DNA of 8,714 nt from an uncultured Lachnospiraceae bacterium (GCA_959022495.1 CAUEYX010000061.1:1-8714), one strand, 5' to 3'; shown: positions 1 through 8,500, numbered from the stretch's first letter. The notes: a model not told the origin generated them from the letters alone. A program made the numbers and translations.

Positions 1-45
1 GGCCCCTTTGAGGAAAATCGTCAGAATATTCTCCTCAAAGGGGCC
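1..45. repeat. Perfect 14-bp inverted repeat, REP-like or an upstream-gene terminator
   Basis: GGCCCCTTTGAGGA at 1-14 is exactly complementary to 32-45, leaving a 17-nt AT-rich loop. The right arm runs into GGGGCCTGACCCC (40-52), where GGGG can pair either with the CCCC at 3-6 or with the CCCC at 49-52, so two hairpins compete. No T run follows on the + strand, which argues against a simple + strand intrinsic terminator. Read on the minus strand, the GGGGTCAGGCCCC core resembles dispersed REP-type palindromes, but that is recollection and not a search result. The element touches the window edge, so its left limit is unknown. Confidence 0.6.
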
Positions 46-53
46 TGACCCCG

Positions 54-105
54 TTCACATTTCGTGATATGATTTTACATTATTTTAAGATAACAATTCA
101 CATTT
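54..105. promoter_or_regulatory. Three near-identical direct repeats upstream of the operon, possible operator
   Basis: TTCACATTT occurs at 54-62 and again exactly at 97-105, and TTTACATTA (7 of 9 identical) lies between them at 74-82. Start-to-start spacings are 20 and 23 bp, about two helical turns each, so the copies would lie on roughly the same face of the DNA. This is the layout expected for an AraC-type or YesN-type activator, which commonly control sugar importers in Clostridia. No clear consensus -35/-10 pair is visible in the leader; TAAGAT at 86-91 is a possible -10 without a good -35, which would suit an activator-dependent promoter. The regulator is not encoded in this window. 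Confidence 0.3.
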
Positions 106-129
106 TCCTTCTGGATAAAGAGGAGTAGA

Positions 130-174
130 ATGAACTCAGTCAAAGGGAACGGAGGAGTTCCGATAAATGAATGA
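130..174 (+). CDS. Candidate 14-residue leader peptide
   Basis: ATG at 130 opens a 14-codon frame (MNSVKGNGGVPINE) ending in TGA at 172-174. AGAGGAG at 119-125 gives a plausible ribosome binding site 4 nt before the ATG. The stop lies 18 nt before the ATG of the binding-protein gene. The peptide has no run of a regulatory amino acid, so a classical attenuation role is not supported. It may be only a chance frame in a purine-rich leader. Confidence 0.18.
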   Translation: MNSVKGNGGVPINE

Positions 175-196
175 TCAAGGAGGTTTTTGTTTATGA
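167..196 (+). CDS. Candidate 9-residue ORF overlapping the binding-protein start
   Basis: ATG at 167 encodes MNDQGGFCL and stops at TGA 194-196, which overlaps the ATG at 193-195 as ATGA, the usual geometry for translational coupling. GGAGGAG at 151-157 lies 9 nt upstream, in and beside the loop of a small GGAAC/GTTCC hairpin (146-150 with 157-161). The frame runs through the ribosome binding site of the next gene. A chance frame is quite possible, and no function is assigned. Confidence 0.15.
   Translation: MNDQGGFCL
177..183 (+). promoter_or_regulatory. Ribosome binding site fixing the binding-protein start at 193
   Basis: AAGGAGG ends 9 nt before ATG 193. The in-frame TTG at 187 is only 3 nt from this site and would add just two residues, so ATG 193 is the better start. 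Confidence 0.85.
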
Positions 197-1503
197 AGAG
201 GTACAAAAAAATACTGGCAGCAGGGCTTGCCCTGACAATGGGACTGGGGCTTGCGGCATGCGGAAGCAAAGGAAATGATGCAGGTGACAGCTCAAATGAG
301 GGAAGCGGAGACGGACTTTCCGGAAAACTGGTTTACTGGTCCATGTGGAATGATACAGAGCCGCAGGGAATGGTATGGCAGCAGATCGCGGATGGATTTA
401 TGGAGGAACATCCGGACGTAGAGATCGAGATCCAGTGGTGCGGACGTGATAATAAGAAAGTCCTGAAACCGGCGCTGGAAGGCGGAGAGACAATTGATAT
501 CTTTGAGTATCCGTTTGAGATCGACTTAAATGATTATCTGCTGGACCTGACAGACTATGTGGACAAGACTTATGAGGCGACAGACGGAAAGAAACTTTCC
601 GAAGTTGTACTTCCGAGTCTTCTGACGACACCGAAGGAGATGACAGGGCTGGATATCCAGCCGGCAGTCGGATACAAGCCGTGGATGTCACTCTTTATGT
701 ACAACAAGACAATCTTTGAAGAGGCCGGCGTTACAGAAGAGCCGAAGACATGGGAAGAGCTTGACGCTGCATGCGCGAAGATTAAAGAAGCCGGATACAT
801 ACCGCTCACATTCGACGATGCTTACGCGTCATGGCTGCCTGGCATGTACCTGGCAAGAGAGAAAGGCCAGGAGTGGGTACAGGAGCTTGTAAATGATACA
901 ACAGGTGAAATGTGGAAAGACGAAGCAGTTGTAAATATGGCAAAGGCATATGAGGACTTCGCGAAGAAAGGTTACTTCGATGAAAAAGTAAGCGGAAACA
1001 AATACCCGGCAGGCCAGATGGACATCGGAAGCGGCAATGTTGCGATGTACTACAACCTGACAGGTCTTACGACAGAGGTGAAGGACGTAACCGGCGACGA
1101 CTTCGTATGGGGCGGCTTCTCATTCCCGGATGTTGTTGACGGAGCAAATAAATGCGGCGTAGAAGATCCTTCCGGATGCACAATGCTCGCAGTGAACAAA
1201 GATACAGAAGACCCGGATCTCGCAATGGAATTTATCGCATATGCATTAAGCCCGGAGAACGACGCGAAGATGGTAGAAGAAGCAGGCACAACACCGGCGA
1301 CAGTTGACACTGCATGGCCGAAGAGCCTTGAAAGCATGAAGACAGTATTCGAGTCCAACCAGGTTGCGCTCAACAGCGGCGCTGACATCACATCCAACCC
1401 GGATATTGCTCCGACAATTCAGGAGAACTTCATCAAACTTGCTTCCGGCCAGATTACAGCGGATGAGTTTGTGAATAATATGGCAGCAGCTGCTGCGAAA
1501 TAG
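193..1503 (+). CDS. Extracellular sugar-binding lipoprotein of a CUT1 ABC importer
   Basis: This 436-residue protein is a family 1 extracellular solute-binding protein (COG1653 type) that captures an oligosaccharide outside the membrane and hands it to the permeases encoded next. The N-terminus has a basic start (MKRYKK), a hydrophobic stretch and the lipobox LAAC, with Cys23 as the lipidation site. A low-complexity Gly/Ser/Asp linker follows (about 25-45). The mature fold opens with LVYWSMWND, then a region on 'ADGFMEEHPDVEIEI' typical of the first lobe; YNKTIFEEAGV with a downstream TWEELDAAC is the classic mid-protein signature, and the FIAYALSPE segment lies in the C-terminal part. Length is normal for the family. 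The aromatic-rich middle fits sugar stacking, but the ligand cannot be read from sequence. It leads the operon and is separated from the permeases by a hairpin that may keep its transcript more abundant. Confidence 0.95.
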   Translation: MKRYKKILAAGLALTMGLGLAACGSKGNDAGDSSNEGSGDGLSGKLVYWSMWNDTEPQGMVWQQIADGFMEEHPDVEIEIQWCGRDNKKVLKPALEGGETIDIFEYPFEIDLNDYLLDLTDYVDKTYEATDGKKLSEVVLPSLLTTPKEMTGLDIQPAVGYKPWMSLFMYNKTIFEEAGVTEEPKTWEELDAACAKIKEAGYIPLTFDDAYASWLPGMYLAREKGQEWVQELVNDTTGEMWKDEAVVNMAKAYEDFAKKGYFDEKVSGNKYPAGQMDIGSGNVAMYYNLTGLTTEVKDVTGDDFVWGGFSFPDVVDGANKCGVEDPSGCTMLAVNKDTEDPDLAMEFIAYALSPENDAKMVEEAGTTPATVDTAWPKSLESMKTVFESNQVALNSGADITSNPDIAPTIQENFIKLASGQITADEFVNNMAAAAAK

Positions 1504-1558
1504 GCAGGTTATCCCGAATAGGTCAGTGGGTATGGCCTGAGAAGAAGCAGACACAGGC

Positions 1559-1594
1559 ATGGAAGAGGGAACCTTAACCCCTCTTCCATCTTTT
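1559..1594 (+). terminator. Hairpin with short T run between binding protein and permeases, partial terminator
   Basis: ATGGAAGAGGG (1559-1569) pairs perfectly over 11 bp with 1579-1589 across a 9-nt loop, followed by C and TTTT (1591-1594). The T run is short, so read-through into the permease genes is likely. Such intercistronic hairpins after binding-protein genes usually cap or protect the upstream message, giving more binding protein than membrane subunits. The rest of the 141-nt gap holds nothing else I recognise except the ribosome binding site at 1631-1638. Confidence 0.7.
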
Positions 1595-1644
1595 ATGTAA
1601 AAGTCCCTTAAAAAATAAGTTTAAAGCAGAAAGGAAGGAAAGAA

Positions 1645-2550
1645 ATGAAGAAAAAACAGTGGTTCGCCATCCGGTTTCTGACTCCGGCTGTTCTGGTTAT
1701 GCTGGTGATCTTCCTTTATCCGGCAGTCAGGACATTTCTGATGAGCTTCAACCAGGTGGAATTCATCACCGACGATATGAGCAGCTGGCAGTTTGTGGGG
1801 CTGGACAAATACGCGAAAGTTCTGGCAAGCCCCCTGTTCCAGCAGTCTATGATTAATTTCCTGAAGATCTGGCTGATCGGCGGCGTGGTCATCTTATGTC
1901 TGGCAATGTTCTACTCCGTGATCATCACTTCAGGGATCAAAGGGAAAAATTTCTGGAGGGCAGTGCTGTATCTGCCGCATATTATCAGTTCTGTGGCACT
2001 TGTCGCAATGTGGCTCCAGTATGTATTTAACAATGAGTATGGAATGCTCAGGAAATTGTTCACATTCCTGCACTGGGATTACATGGCCAAGTTTCAATGG
2101 ACGTCCCCGGAGCATCTGTTCCTGGCAATGATGATTGCCTATGGATTTGCGGGCGTCGGATTCTATATGCTGATCCTTGTGGCCGGGATCGAAGGAATCC
2201 CTGCGGATTATTATGAGGCAGCGAAGATCGAGGGCGCGGGCGCGTGGAAGCAGTTTACAAAGATCACTCTGCCCCTCTTAAAAGACATCATCAAACGCTG
2301 TATCGTGCTGTATTCTGGAGCGGCGGCCGGATTCTTCGTATATTCCAGCCTGTTCTCATTCAATACAGAGAACGCCACAGTGACGCCGATGATTTACATG
2401 TATGAAGTTGTATTCGGAAGCAATGCGGGAACTACAAGTACAGAGCTGGATGTAGGCGCGGGCGCTACGGCGGGCGTGCTGATTATGGTCCTGATCCTGA
2501 TTGTCAATATGGTACTTAACCGGGTGCTTCCGTCAGAAGAAGCGGATTAA
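1645..2550 (+). CDS. Sugar ABC transporter permease, MalF/UgpA-like subunit
   Basis: This 301-residue integral membrane protein forms one half of the import channel for the oligosaccharide caught by the upstream lipoprotein. Six membrane spans can be seen, at about residues 9-31, 70-92, 105-128, 151-178, 215-240 and 270-294. The cytoplasmic EAA loop begins at Glu191-Ala192-Ala193, with Gly197 and the LPLL end near 209-212; this loop docks the ATPase. The short N-terminus without a large extra periplasmic domain is the UgpA/LplB style and not the long MalF style. The start at 1645 is set by AAGGAAGG 6 nt upstream. The second permease begins 14 nt after the stop, so the two are co-translated partners. 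Substrate cannot be inferred from this subunit. Confidence 0.95.
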   Translation: MKKKQWFAIRFLTPAVLVMLVIFLYPAVRTFLMSFNQVEFITDDMSSWQFVGLDKYAKVLASPLFQQSMINFLKIWLIGGVVILCLAMFYSVIITSGIKGKNFWRAVLYLPHIISSVALVAMWLQYVFNNEYGMLRKLFTFLHWDYMAKFQWTSPEHLFLAMMIAYGFAGVGFYMLILVAGIEGIPADYYEAAKIEGAGAWKQFTKITLPLLKDIIKRCIVLYSGAAAGFFVYSSLFSFNTENATVTPMIYMYEVVFGSNAGTTSTELDVGAGATAGVLIMVLILIVNMVLNRVLPSEEAD

Positions 2551-2564
2551 GGAGGGCAGAAAAG

Positions 2565-3428
2565 ATGAAAGCAAAAGTAAAATATAAAGAAAAACAGAGT
2601 CTGAAGACACACATCCGTCATCTGCCGAAATATATACCGCTGGTGATCTGGCTGGCATTTACCGTGGCAATGATCGGATGGATCGTGATCGCTTCTCTGA
2701 GCACCACCAGTGAGATATACAATGACGGCCTGCTTTCAAGCGGCCTGCATTTTGAAAACTATATCAATGTGCTGAAAAGACACAAACTGGGCACCTATTT
2801 CCTGAACAGTATCCTCTATGCAGGAGTGGGCTGCGCGGGCGTGATCCTGATCGCGTCGCCGGCAGCGTATGTGCTGGCAAGAATCCAATTTAAAGGCAAA
2901 GCGCTTGTAAACAATATTTTCGTGCTCGGCATGTCCATCCCCTCCGTTATGCTCGTAATGCCGCTTTTTAAAATGGCGACATCACTGGGACTGATCGGCT
3001 CCCGATGGACGCTGATGATCCTTTATATCTGTGTAAACGTGCCGTTTGGCGTATTCTTCCTCTCCGGATTCTTCCTGTCCCTGCCAAAGGCGCTGGAAGA
3101 GGCCGCGGAGATTGACGGATGTACACCTTCCAAGGCATTCTGGAAGATTATGTTCCCGCTGGCGCAGCCGGGAATCGTGACACTGACAATCTTTAACTTT
3201 ATCACGATCTGGAACGAATACTTCATGGCATTGATTTTTGCCAACAAGACAGAACTGCGGACCGTATCTACCGGACTTCAGGCTATCGTACAGTCAATGA
3301 AATACTCCGGCGACTGGGCGGGACTGTTCGCGGGCGTGATCATCGTATTCCTGCCCACATTCGTACTGTATATCTTCCTGTCAAATAAGATCATCGCAGG
3401 AGTGACCGGAGGAGCTGTCAAGGAATAA
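2565..3428 (+). CDS. Sugar ABC transporter permease, MalG/UgpE-like subunit
   Basis: This 287-residue protein is the second channel half of the CUT1 importer. Six membrane spans are visible, at about residues 24-47, 80-108, 116-142, 147-173, 201-224 and 245-275. The EAA loop begins at Glu179-Ala180-Ala181 with Asp184-Gly185 and the FPLAQPG segment following, a strong MalG-type signature. The segment IWNEYFMALIF in span five is also typical, as is the C-terminal GVTGGAVKE tail, which in MalG reaches towards the ATPase dimer. GGAGGG at 2551-2556 gives the ribosome binding site. The lyase gene starts 13 nt downstream. No ATPase gene follows, so an ATPase shared between several importers (MsmK type) encoded elsewhere is probably used. 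Confidence 0.95.
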   Translation: MKAKVKYKEKQSLKTHIRHLPKYIPLVIWLAFTVAMIGWIVIASLSTTSEIYNDGLLSSGLHFENYINVLKRHKLGTYFLNSILYAGVGCAGVILIASPAAYVLARIQFKGKALVNNIFVLGMSIPSVMLVMPLFKMATSLGLIGSRWTLMILYICVNVPFGVFFLSGFFLSLPKALEEAAEIDGCTPSKAFWKIMFPLAQPGIVTLTIFNFITIWNEYFMALIFANKTELRTVSTGLQAIVQSMKYSGDWAGLFAGVIIVFLPTFVLYIFLSNKIIAGVTGGAVKE

Positions 3429-3441
3429 TCAGGAGGAGACT

Positions 3442-5463
3442 ATGGAAGGACCACAATGGATGCGGAACACCGTCAGAATCTTCGGTGTGGATGATAGGAA
3501 TAAGGCGGCTGCCTGGTGCCGGGAAAACTGGGGGAAGGAAGTCCTGCATGTACTGGAGACGGCGGACCGCGCGTGCGGGAATACGTTTCTCTTTGATTTC
3601 CAGTGGGATATGGAGCGGACATGGGAACCCATACATTTTGAAGGAGAGATTGATTGGAGCCTGATTCCCTGGGGAGACAGGGAGTTTTTATGGCAGTTTA
3701 ACAGGCATCGTTTTCTTCCGTGCCTGGCCCAGACCTATCAGATGACGGGAAAAGAAAAATATGCCCAGAATTATGTGCGGCTGATGACGGATTGGATTGA
3801 CCGTGTGGAGGAAGGGGAGAATATTGACCTGGGACCATGGCGGACGCTGGAGACCGGCATCCGCGCGGAAATGTGGCTGACCTCCCTGCCCCTGACGGTG
3901 GAGAGCCCGGCCGTTGACGGGTCTTTTCTTGATAAAGTGGAAACTTGTCTGCGGAAGCACTGTGACAGGCTCCTTGAGAACTTCCAGCCCCATAAATATA
4001 TCAGCAACTGGGGTGTCCTGGAAGCCTGCGGGCTGCTGCTTTTGTCTCTGGTGCTGCCGGATTCTCAGAGAGCGCTTAAGACAGCGCTGAAACGGCTGGA
4101 AGACGCAGCGCGGGTTCAAGTGCTGGAGGACGGGATGCAGTGGGAGCAGTCTCCCATGTATCACAATGAGGTTTACCACTGTTTCCTGACGGCTTACTGG
4201 TACGGTCAGCGCGCCGGGATCAGAATGCCAAAAGCAGTCAGGGAAGCAGTGCGGAAAATGGCATATGTAAATTATAAATGGAAAAAACCGGATCACACTC
4301 AGTTCGCCCAAGGGGACAGCGACGCGTCCGACCTGCGGGACCAGATTACGGCAGGCGCGTATCTTTTAAACGATGGCGTGCTGAAATCCGGAGGATATGA
4401 CATCCTTGACTATGACAGCGTATGGAGGTTTGGCTGGGAGGCCTGCCTGGAGTATGGGGCCTTGAAAGCGGAAGCACCGGATTTCGTAAGTACAGAACTG
4501 CCCTTTGGCGGAAATTATTACTTCCGCAGCGATTGGTCCGAGAAGGCGGATCTTCTGCATTTTCATTGCGGAGAGACGGGCGGAGGCCATGGGCACGCGG
4601 ATAAACTCCATGTAGACCTGGTCATCCGCGGCGAGGATGTGCTGGTGGATTCCGGCAGGTATACCTATGTGGACGGAGCGGACAGGTTCTGGTTCAAGGA
4701 AGCAAGCGGCCATAACGTGATTCTGGTGGACGGCATGGGATTCGCGCAATGCGATACATCCTGGATATATAAAAATCTCTGTACCTGCTTAAAACAGCAG
4801 TATTTTGATGGGAAACTTGGCGCGTTCGTGGAGGGCAGCCATCTGGGATACTGGGACAGGGGCGTGCTTGTCAACCGGAAGGTGATCTGGATCAAGCCGG
4901 ATATTTATGTGATCGCGGACGCTATGCTGGCGCGTGGCAGGCATACATATGAGAATACCCTGCACTTTGACGGACGGGGAAAAGCAGAGTCATGGTCAGG
5001 CGGGAACGGCTGCGAGGGAATTCATTTTACCGGAAGCGGTATGGAAGCTTTCGTACAGTTCACAGATCCGGCCCCATCGGAGATTCTGGATACAGAACAG
5101 TCCAGTTATTATAATGAGAAACATGCGAACCAGACATACAGAAGGAAGATGGAGGCGGAAGGCTTCTATCGGGAGATCACGGTGATAAACGGGGCAGAGA
5201 AAGGCAGGGCTGTTCCAGCGGCGGTGGAGAAGATCCCTCTCTATTCAGAGATAAACGGGGAATATCTCCCGGAGAACCATGCCGAAGGGCTTCGGATTCT
5301 GCTTGGAGACAGGGAGTATATTCTGTTCTTGTGCCACCAGGAAGTTATGACCCCAACAGACATCCTAAGCTGGGAGAACTGTCTGGGACACGGAAAGGCA
5401 GTCCTTTTTGACAGGACCCGAAGGAAGGATGAAATCATAACCGGTGAGATACTTGCCTGGTAG
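3442..5463 (+). CDS. Heparinase II/III-family polysaccharide lyase, probably cytoplasmic
   Basis: This 673-residue enzyme should cleave uronic-acid-containing glycans by beta-elimination, leaving an unsaturated uronyl end. The N-terminal alpha/alpha toroid (about 1-340) carries GPWRTLETGIRAEMW (131-145), SNW with Asn189 as likely charge-neutralising residue, and EQSPMYH (235-241), where Tyr240 is the likely catalytic acid/base. The beta-sandwich part (about 345-560) carries GGGHGHAD: His383 fits the second catalytic histidine, while His385, Asp403 and His424 match the metal-site pattern of Pedobacter heparinase II (His408, Asp425, His464). These assignments come from motif comparison by eye. 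There is no signal peptide, unlike most characterised secreted relatives, so it probably acts on imported oligosaccharides. The PL family is not resolved, so heparin, chondroitin/hyaluronan, alginate or a pectic or other uronide all remain possible. AGGAGGA at 3431-3437 fixes the start. Confidence 0.88.
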   Translation: MEGPQWMRNTVRIFGVDDRNKAAAWCRENWGKEVLHVLETADRACGNTFLFDFQWDMERTWEPIHFEGEIDWSLIPWGDREFLWQFNRHRFLPCLAQTYQMTGKEKYAQNYVRLMTDWIDRVEEGENIDLGPWRTLETGIRAEMWLTSLPLTVESPAVDGSFLDKVETCLRKHCDRLLENFQPHKYISNWGVLEACGLLLLSLVLPDSQRALKTALKRLEDAARVQVLEDGMQWEQSPMYHNEVYHCFLTAYWYGQRAGIRMPKAVREAVRKMAYVNYKWKKPDHTQFAQGDSDASDLRDQITAGAYLLNDGVLKSGGYDILDYDSVWRFGWEACLEYGALKAEAPDFVSTELPFGGNYYFRSDWSEKADLLHFHCGETGGGHGHADKLHVDLVIRGEDVLVDSGRYTYVDGADRFWFKEASGHNVILVDGMGFAQCDTSWIYKNLCTCLKQQYFDGKLGAFVEGSHLGYWDRGVLVNRKVIWIKPDIYVIADAMLARGRHTYENTLHFDGRGKAESWSGGNGCEGIHFTGSGMEAFVQFTDPAPSEILDTEQSSYYNEKHANQTYRRKMEAEGFYREITVINGAEKGRAVPAAVEKIPLYSEINGEYLPENHAEGLRILLGDREYILFLCHQEVMTPTDILSWENCLGHGKAVLFDRTRRKDEIITGEILAW

Positions 5464-5490
5464 TGACTGATAAAAGAAGCAGGGGATAAA

Positions 5491-5496
5491 AGGAGG
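5491..5496 (+). promoter_or_regulatory. Ribosome binding site fixing the GH95-like start at 5503
   Basis: AGGAGG lies 6 nt before ATG 5503. A competing ATG at 5499 is out of frame and only 2 nt from the site, so 5503 is the start that gives the long conserved protein beginning at the GH95 N-terminal domain. Confidence 0.8.
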
Positions 5497-5502
5497 ATAT
5501 GG

Positions 5503-8500
5503 ATGGAAAAGCACAGAATATGCTTCCGCGATGTGGAGACCGGCTGGTACAACGCTCTCCCGCTGGGGAATGGCAGGATGGGTGCCATGGTCTATTACAG
5601 GGGCGGGAAATTGTGTATCGCGCTGAACCATTATGACTGTTATTACCATGTGCTGGCACAGTATGCGCGGCATGAAGCGCATATGCCGGAAGGCGGAGAG
5701 AACCCGGACAATCCGGCAGTATTTGATGATCCTGCCCGGAAGGAAAAGACCTTTGACGAACTGCGGAAAATAGTGGACAAGGCGCGAAAGGAACCGGGCT
5801 ATGAGCGGAGCCATTATCTGCGGATCTTGAATTCCCAGCAGAAAGGAAGACCCGTCTACGGAGGAGGGAGTTATCCCCAGGGGGGCGAAGTACATCTTGT
5901 GCTGTCCGAGAAAGCGGACTGCCGGGAATCCATTCTGGAACTTTCCATTGAAGACGCGAAAATCCATTTTTCCGCAGGGCCGCAGGGCCGCAGGGCGGAG
6001 GCTGAGATCTGGGTGGACCCGGGCTGTGACGGCGTGATGATCCGAGTGTCCCAGGATACACAGGGGCTGTGGGATCACGCGCGGATCTGGAAGCAGGAAG
6101 CCCGGGGGCAGGGCGGTTATATTTATGAGAACGAGAATGAGGGAGAGATCCTGGCGCAGACCTGTCTCTTCCGGCCGGACGGAGAGGCGGCGTGCACAGA
6201 CCCCTTCGTCCAGGAGACCGCCCTGTATATTCCGGGCAGCAGCGGAGACGGAAGGATTCCGAAAGAAAAAGGCATACACGTGATTACTGCGTCCATACAG
6301 CCGGGAAAGGGAAACGCGGGGAGACTTGTTCAGGAGCTGTGGAGAGACCGGGAGGAGTCAAAAGCCCGGCACAGCCGAAAATGGCGGGAATTCTGGAGGA
6401 GTTCCGTGAGCCTGCCGGACCAGTACCTGGAGACACTGTGGCATCTGTATGTATATCTCATGGAGTGCGGAAGCGGGGACGGCAGCGCGCACAGTGAGCA
6501 GGCGTGCGGGCTGAGCGGTCTCTGGGACATCCGGCGGCCATGCATGTGGGGCAGTATGTGGTACTGGGATGTGAATATCCAGACCGCGTTTTACGGAAGC
6601 TTTGCCTCGAACCACATGGAACAGGTCAAAGTATTCTGCGACGCCTTCCTTTCATACAGGAAAGAAGCGCATCGATTCGCGGAGCGGATCTACGGGAAAA
6701 CCGGGTGGGCCCTGGATTATCCCCATCCGCTGTACAACTGTATCCAGCCATGGTGCGCTCTGTTTCTGTGGCAGTATTATGCCTATACAAAGGACGAAGA
6801 ATTCCTGCGGGAAAAAGCGTATCCCGCTTTTTGTGAAATGCTGGATTTTTACAGGGAGATTTCGTCTCTGGACGAAAATGGAATCCGGCATATTGATTAT
6901 GATATCTGCCCTGAGCAGGGAAATGTAACCCGTGATTCGACCATTACAGTGGCAGCCGTAAAGCAGCTGGCAGAATATACGCTGCGTTCCGCAAAGATTC
7001 TGGACCGGCCAGAGAAAGAGCGGCGGGAAACGGCTCAGCTCTTAAAAGAGATGCCAGAATATGCCCGGACAGCGGACGGCAGGCGGTGGAAAGATTCCCC
7101 CCTTGTGCAGGATGATATTTTCCTGCGCCATCCATCTGTGCTGATGCCGGTCTTCCCGGCGGAGGAAGTCCATATGGAGAGCCCGGACAGTCTGCGTAAG
7201 ACCGCGGAAGAGACGGTCCGGCACGCGTCGGAGAATACAGAGGCAGGGACATTCGGATTTGAGTGGATCGCCGCGGCCGCGGCCCGCCTGGGCGCCGGGG
7301 AGAGCGCTGTGCGCATCCTTTATGAAAAAGGGCTGGACTTTATGACTCACTCAAATGGTCTGGGATACGAAGAGTCGGAGCGGTTCATCAACTACTGCCA
7401 TCTTACAAAACCAGCCAATTATCTTCCGGTTATGTGCGAGGAGGCAGGGGGCACGGCCGCGGTGATCAGTATGCTGCTGGTGCAGGAGATGGACGGAGTG
7501 ATCCATGTATTTCCCGCTGTCCCTGACGGAGATGACGGTTATGCGTCGGAGAAGACGCAGTATGTCCACGACGACCACATCGTTTCCGCTAAGTATGGTC
7601 CCTGGGAAGAATGTGGATTTGAGTCCCTGCTCGTCCCGGGAGGATTTGAGATATCCGCGCAGATGAGAGGCGGAAAGACGACCTGGATTCAGGTCACGTG
7701 CAGGGCAGCAGGCAGATTGAGAATTGCTGTGCCGGAGAACCTGGAGAGGGCGGCAGAAGCATGGTGTGGGGAGGAAACACTCCCGGCGGAGAAGAGCGCG
7801 GTCAAGAGACGGCAGGAGAACAAGACGTGCAGGCTCCATGCCGTTGGAAGATGCAGAAACGGCGAAAAGATTTATGAGATAGAACTGAGGTCTGGGGAAG
7901 TACTGGTGCTTGGGAGGCGTGAGCCTGATGATGAAGCAGAACAGGCAGCCGGACTGACGCCCGGAGAGGATGCGGGGCAGAAAGAGAGAAAAGATTGCGC
8001 GCGGGAAGCGGCAGGCGGGATACTGACCCACCGTGCTGCCCGCACCCACCGCAGGACATTTATCGGGGAGGACAGACACACCCGGTTCTATAAAGCCATG
8101 GACAGTATGGTCTGCCCTTATGGGTACGCGGAAAGCCTGCATTACGGGATGACGCCCTATGTATTTGATTTTACCGAGCAAACGGGCAAAGATTACGACG
8201 ATGTCTATGAAAAGCAGATCCTTGAGGCCGGCCGCTGCGTGCTTTACGCCGGGGGACCCAGGCCGGTGGGAGCACAGAGATGGTGCGCGGACCGCGGATA
8301 TGGATTTTTAAGCGGCGGGGATACCAGGATAACAAAGCGGACTGGCCCTGACAGCGTGCGCAGAGATTTTGCGGAGGGATCGGAAGAAGCGGTGTTCGGG
8401 GTAGAACTCCCGGCGGGAAAATATGATATCCTGATCGTCTCGGGAGATGAAGAGGCCCCTTCCGCTACCCATATTTCCGTGCCCACGTGCGGCGTGTGCC

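Noticed and set aside
187..192. TTG start two codons upstream of the binding-protein ATG
   Set aside because: It is only 3 nt from the Shine-Dalgarno sequence, while ATG 193 has normal spacing and a typical basic lipoprotein N-terminus.
3688..4311. 207-codon minus-strand frame inside the lyase gene
   Set aside because: It covers the conserved lyase toroid on the other strand and contains no recognisable protein features.
5365..6279. Long 304-codon reading frame on the minus strand spanning the lyase/GH95-like junction
   Set aside because: It overlaps two well-supported + strand genes, has no ribosome binding site context or recognisable domain, and is rich in Pro/Arg/Ser as expected for an antisense shadow of GC-biased codons.
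7351..8181. 276-codon reading frame on the minus strand inside the GH95-like gene
   Set aside because: It lies opposite conserved GH95 motifs and has no family resemblance, so it is a shadow frame.
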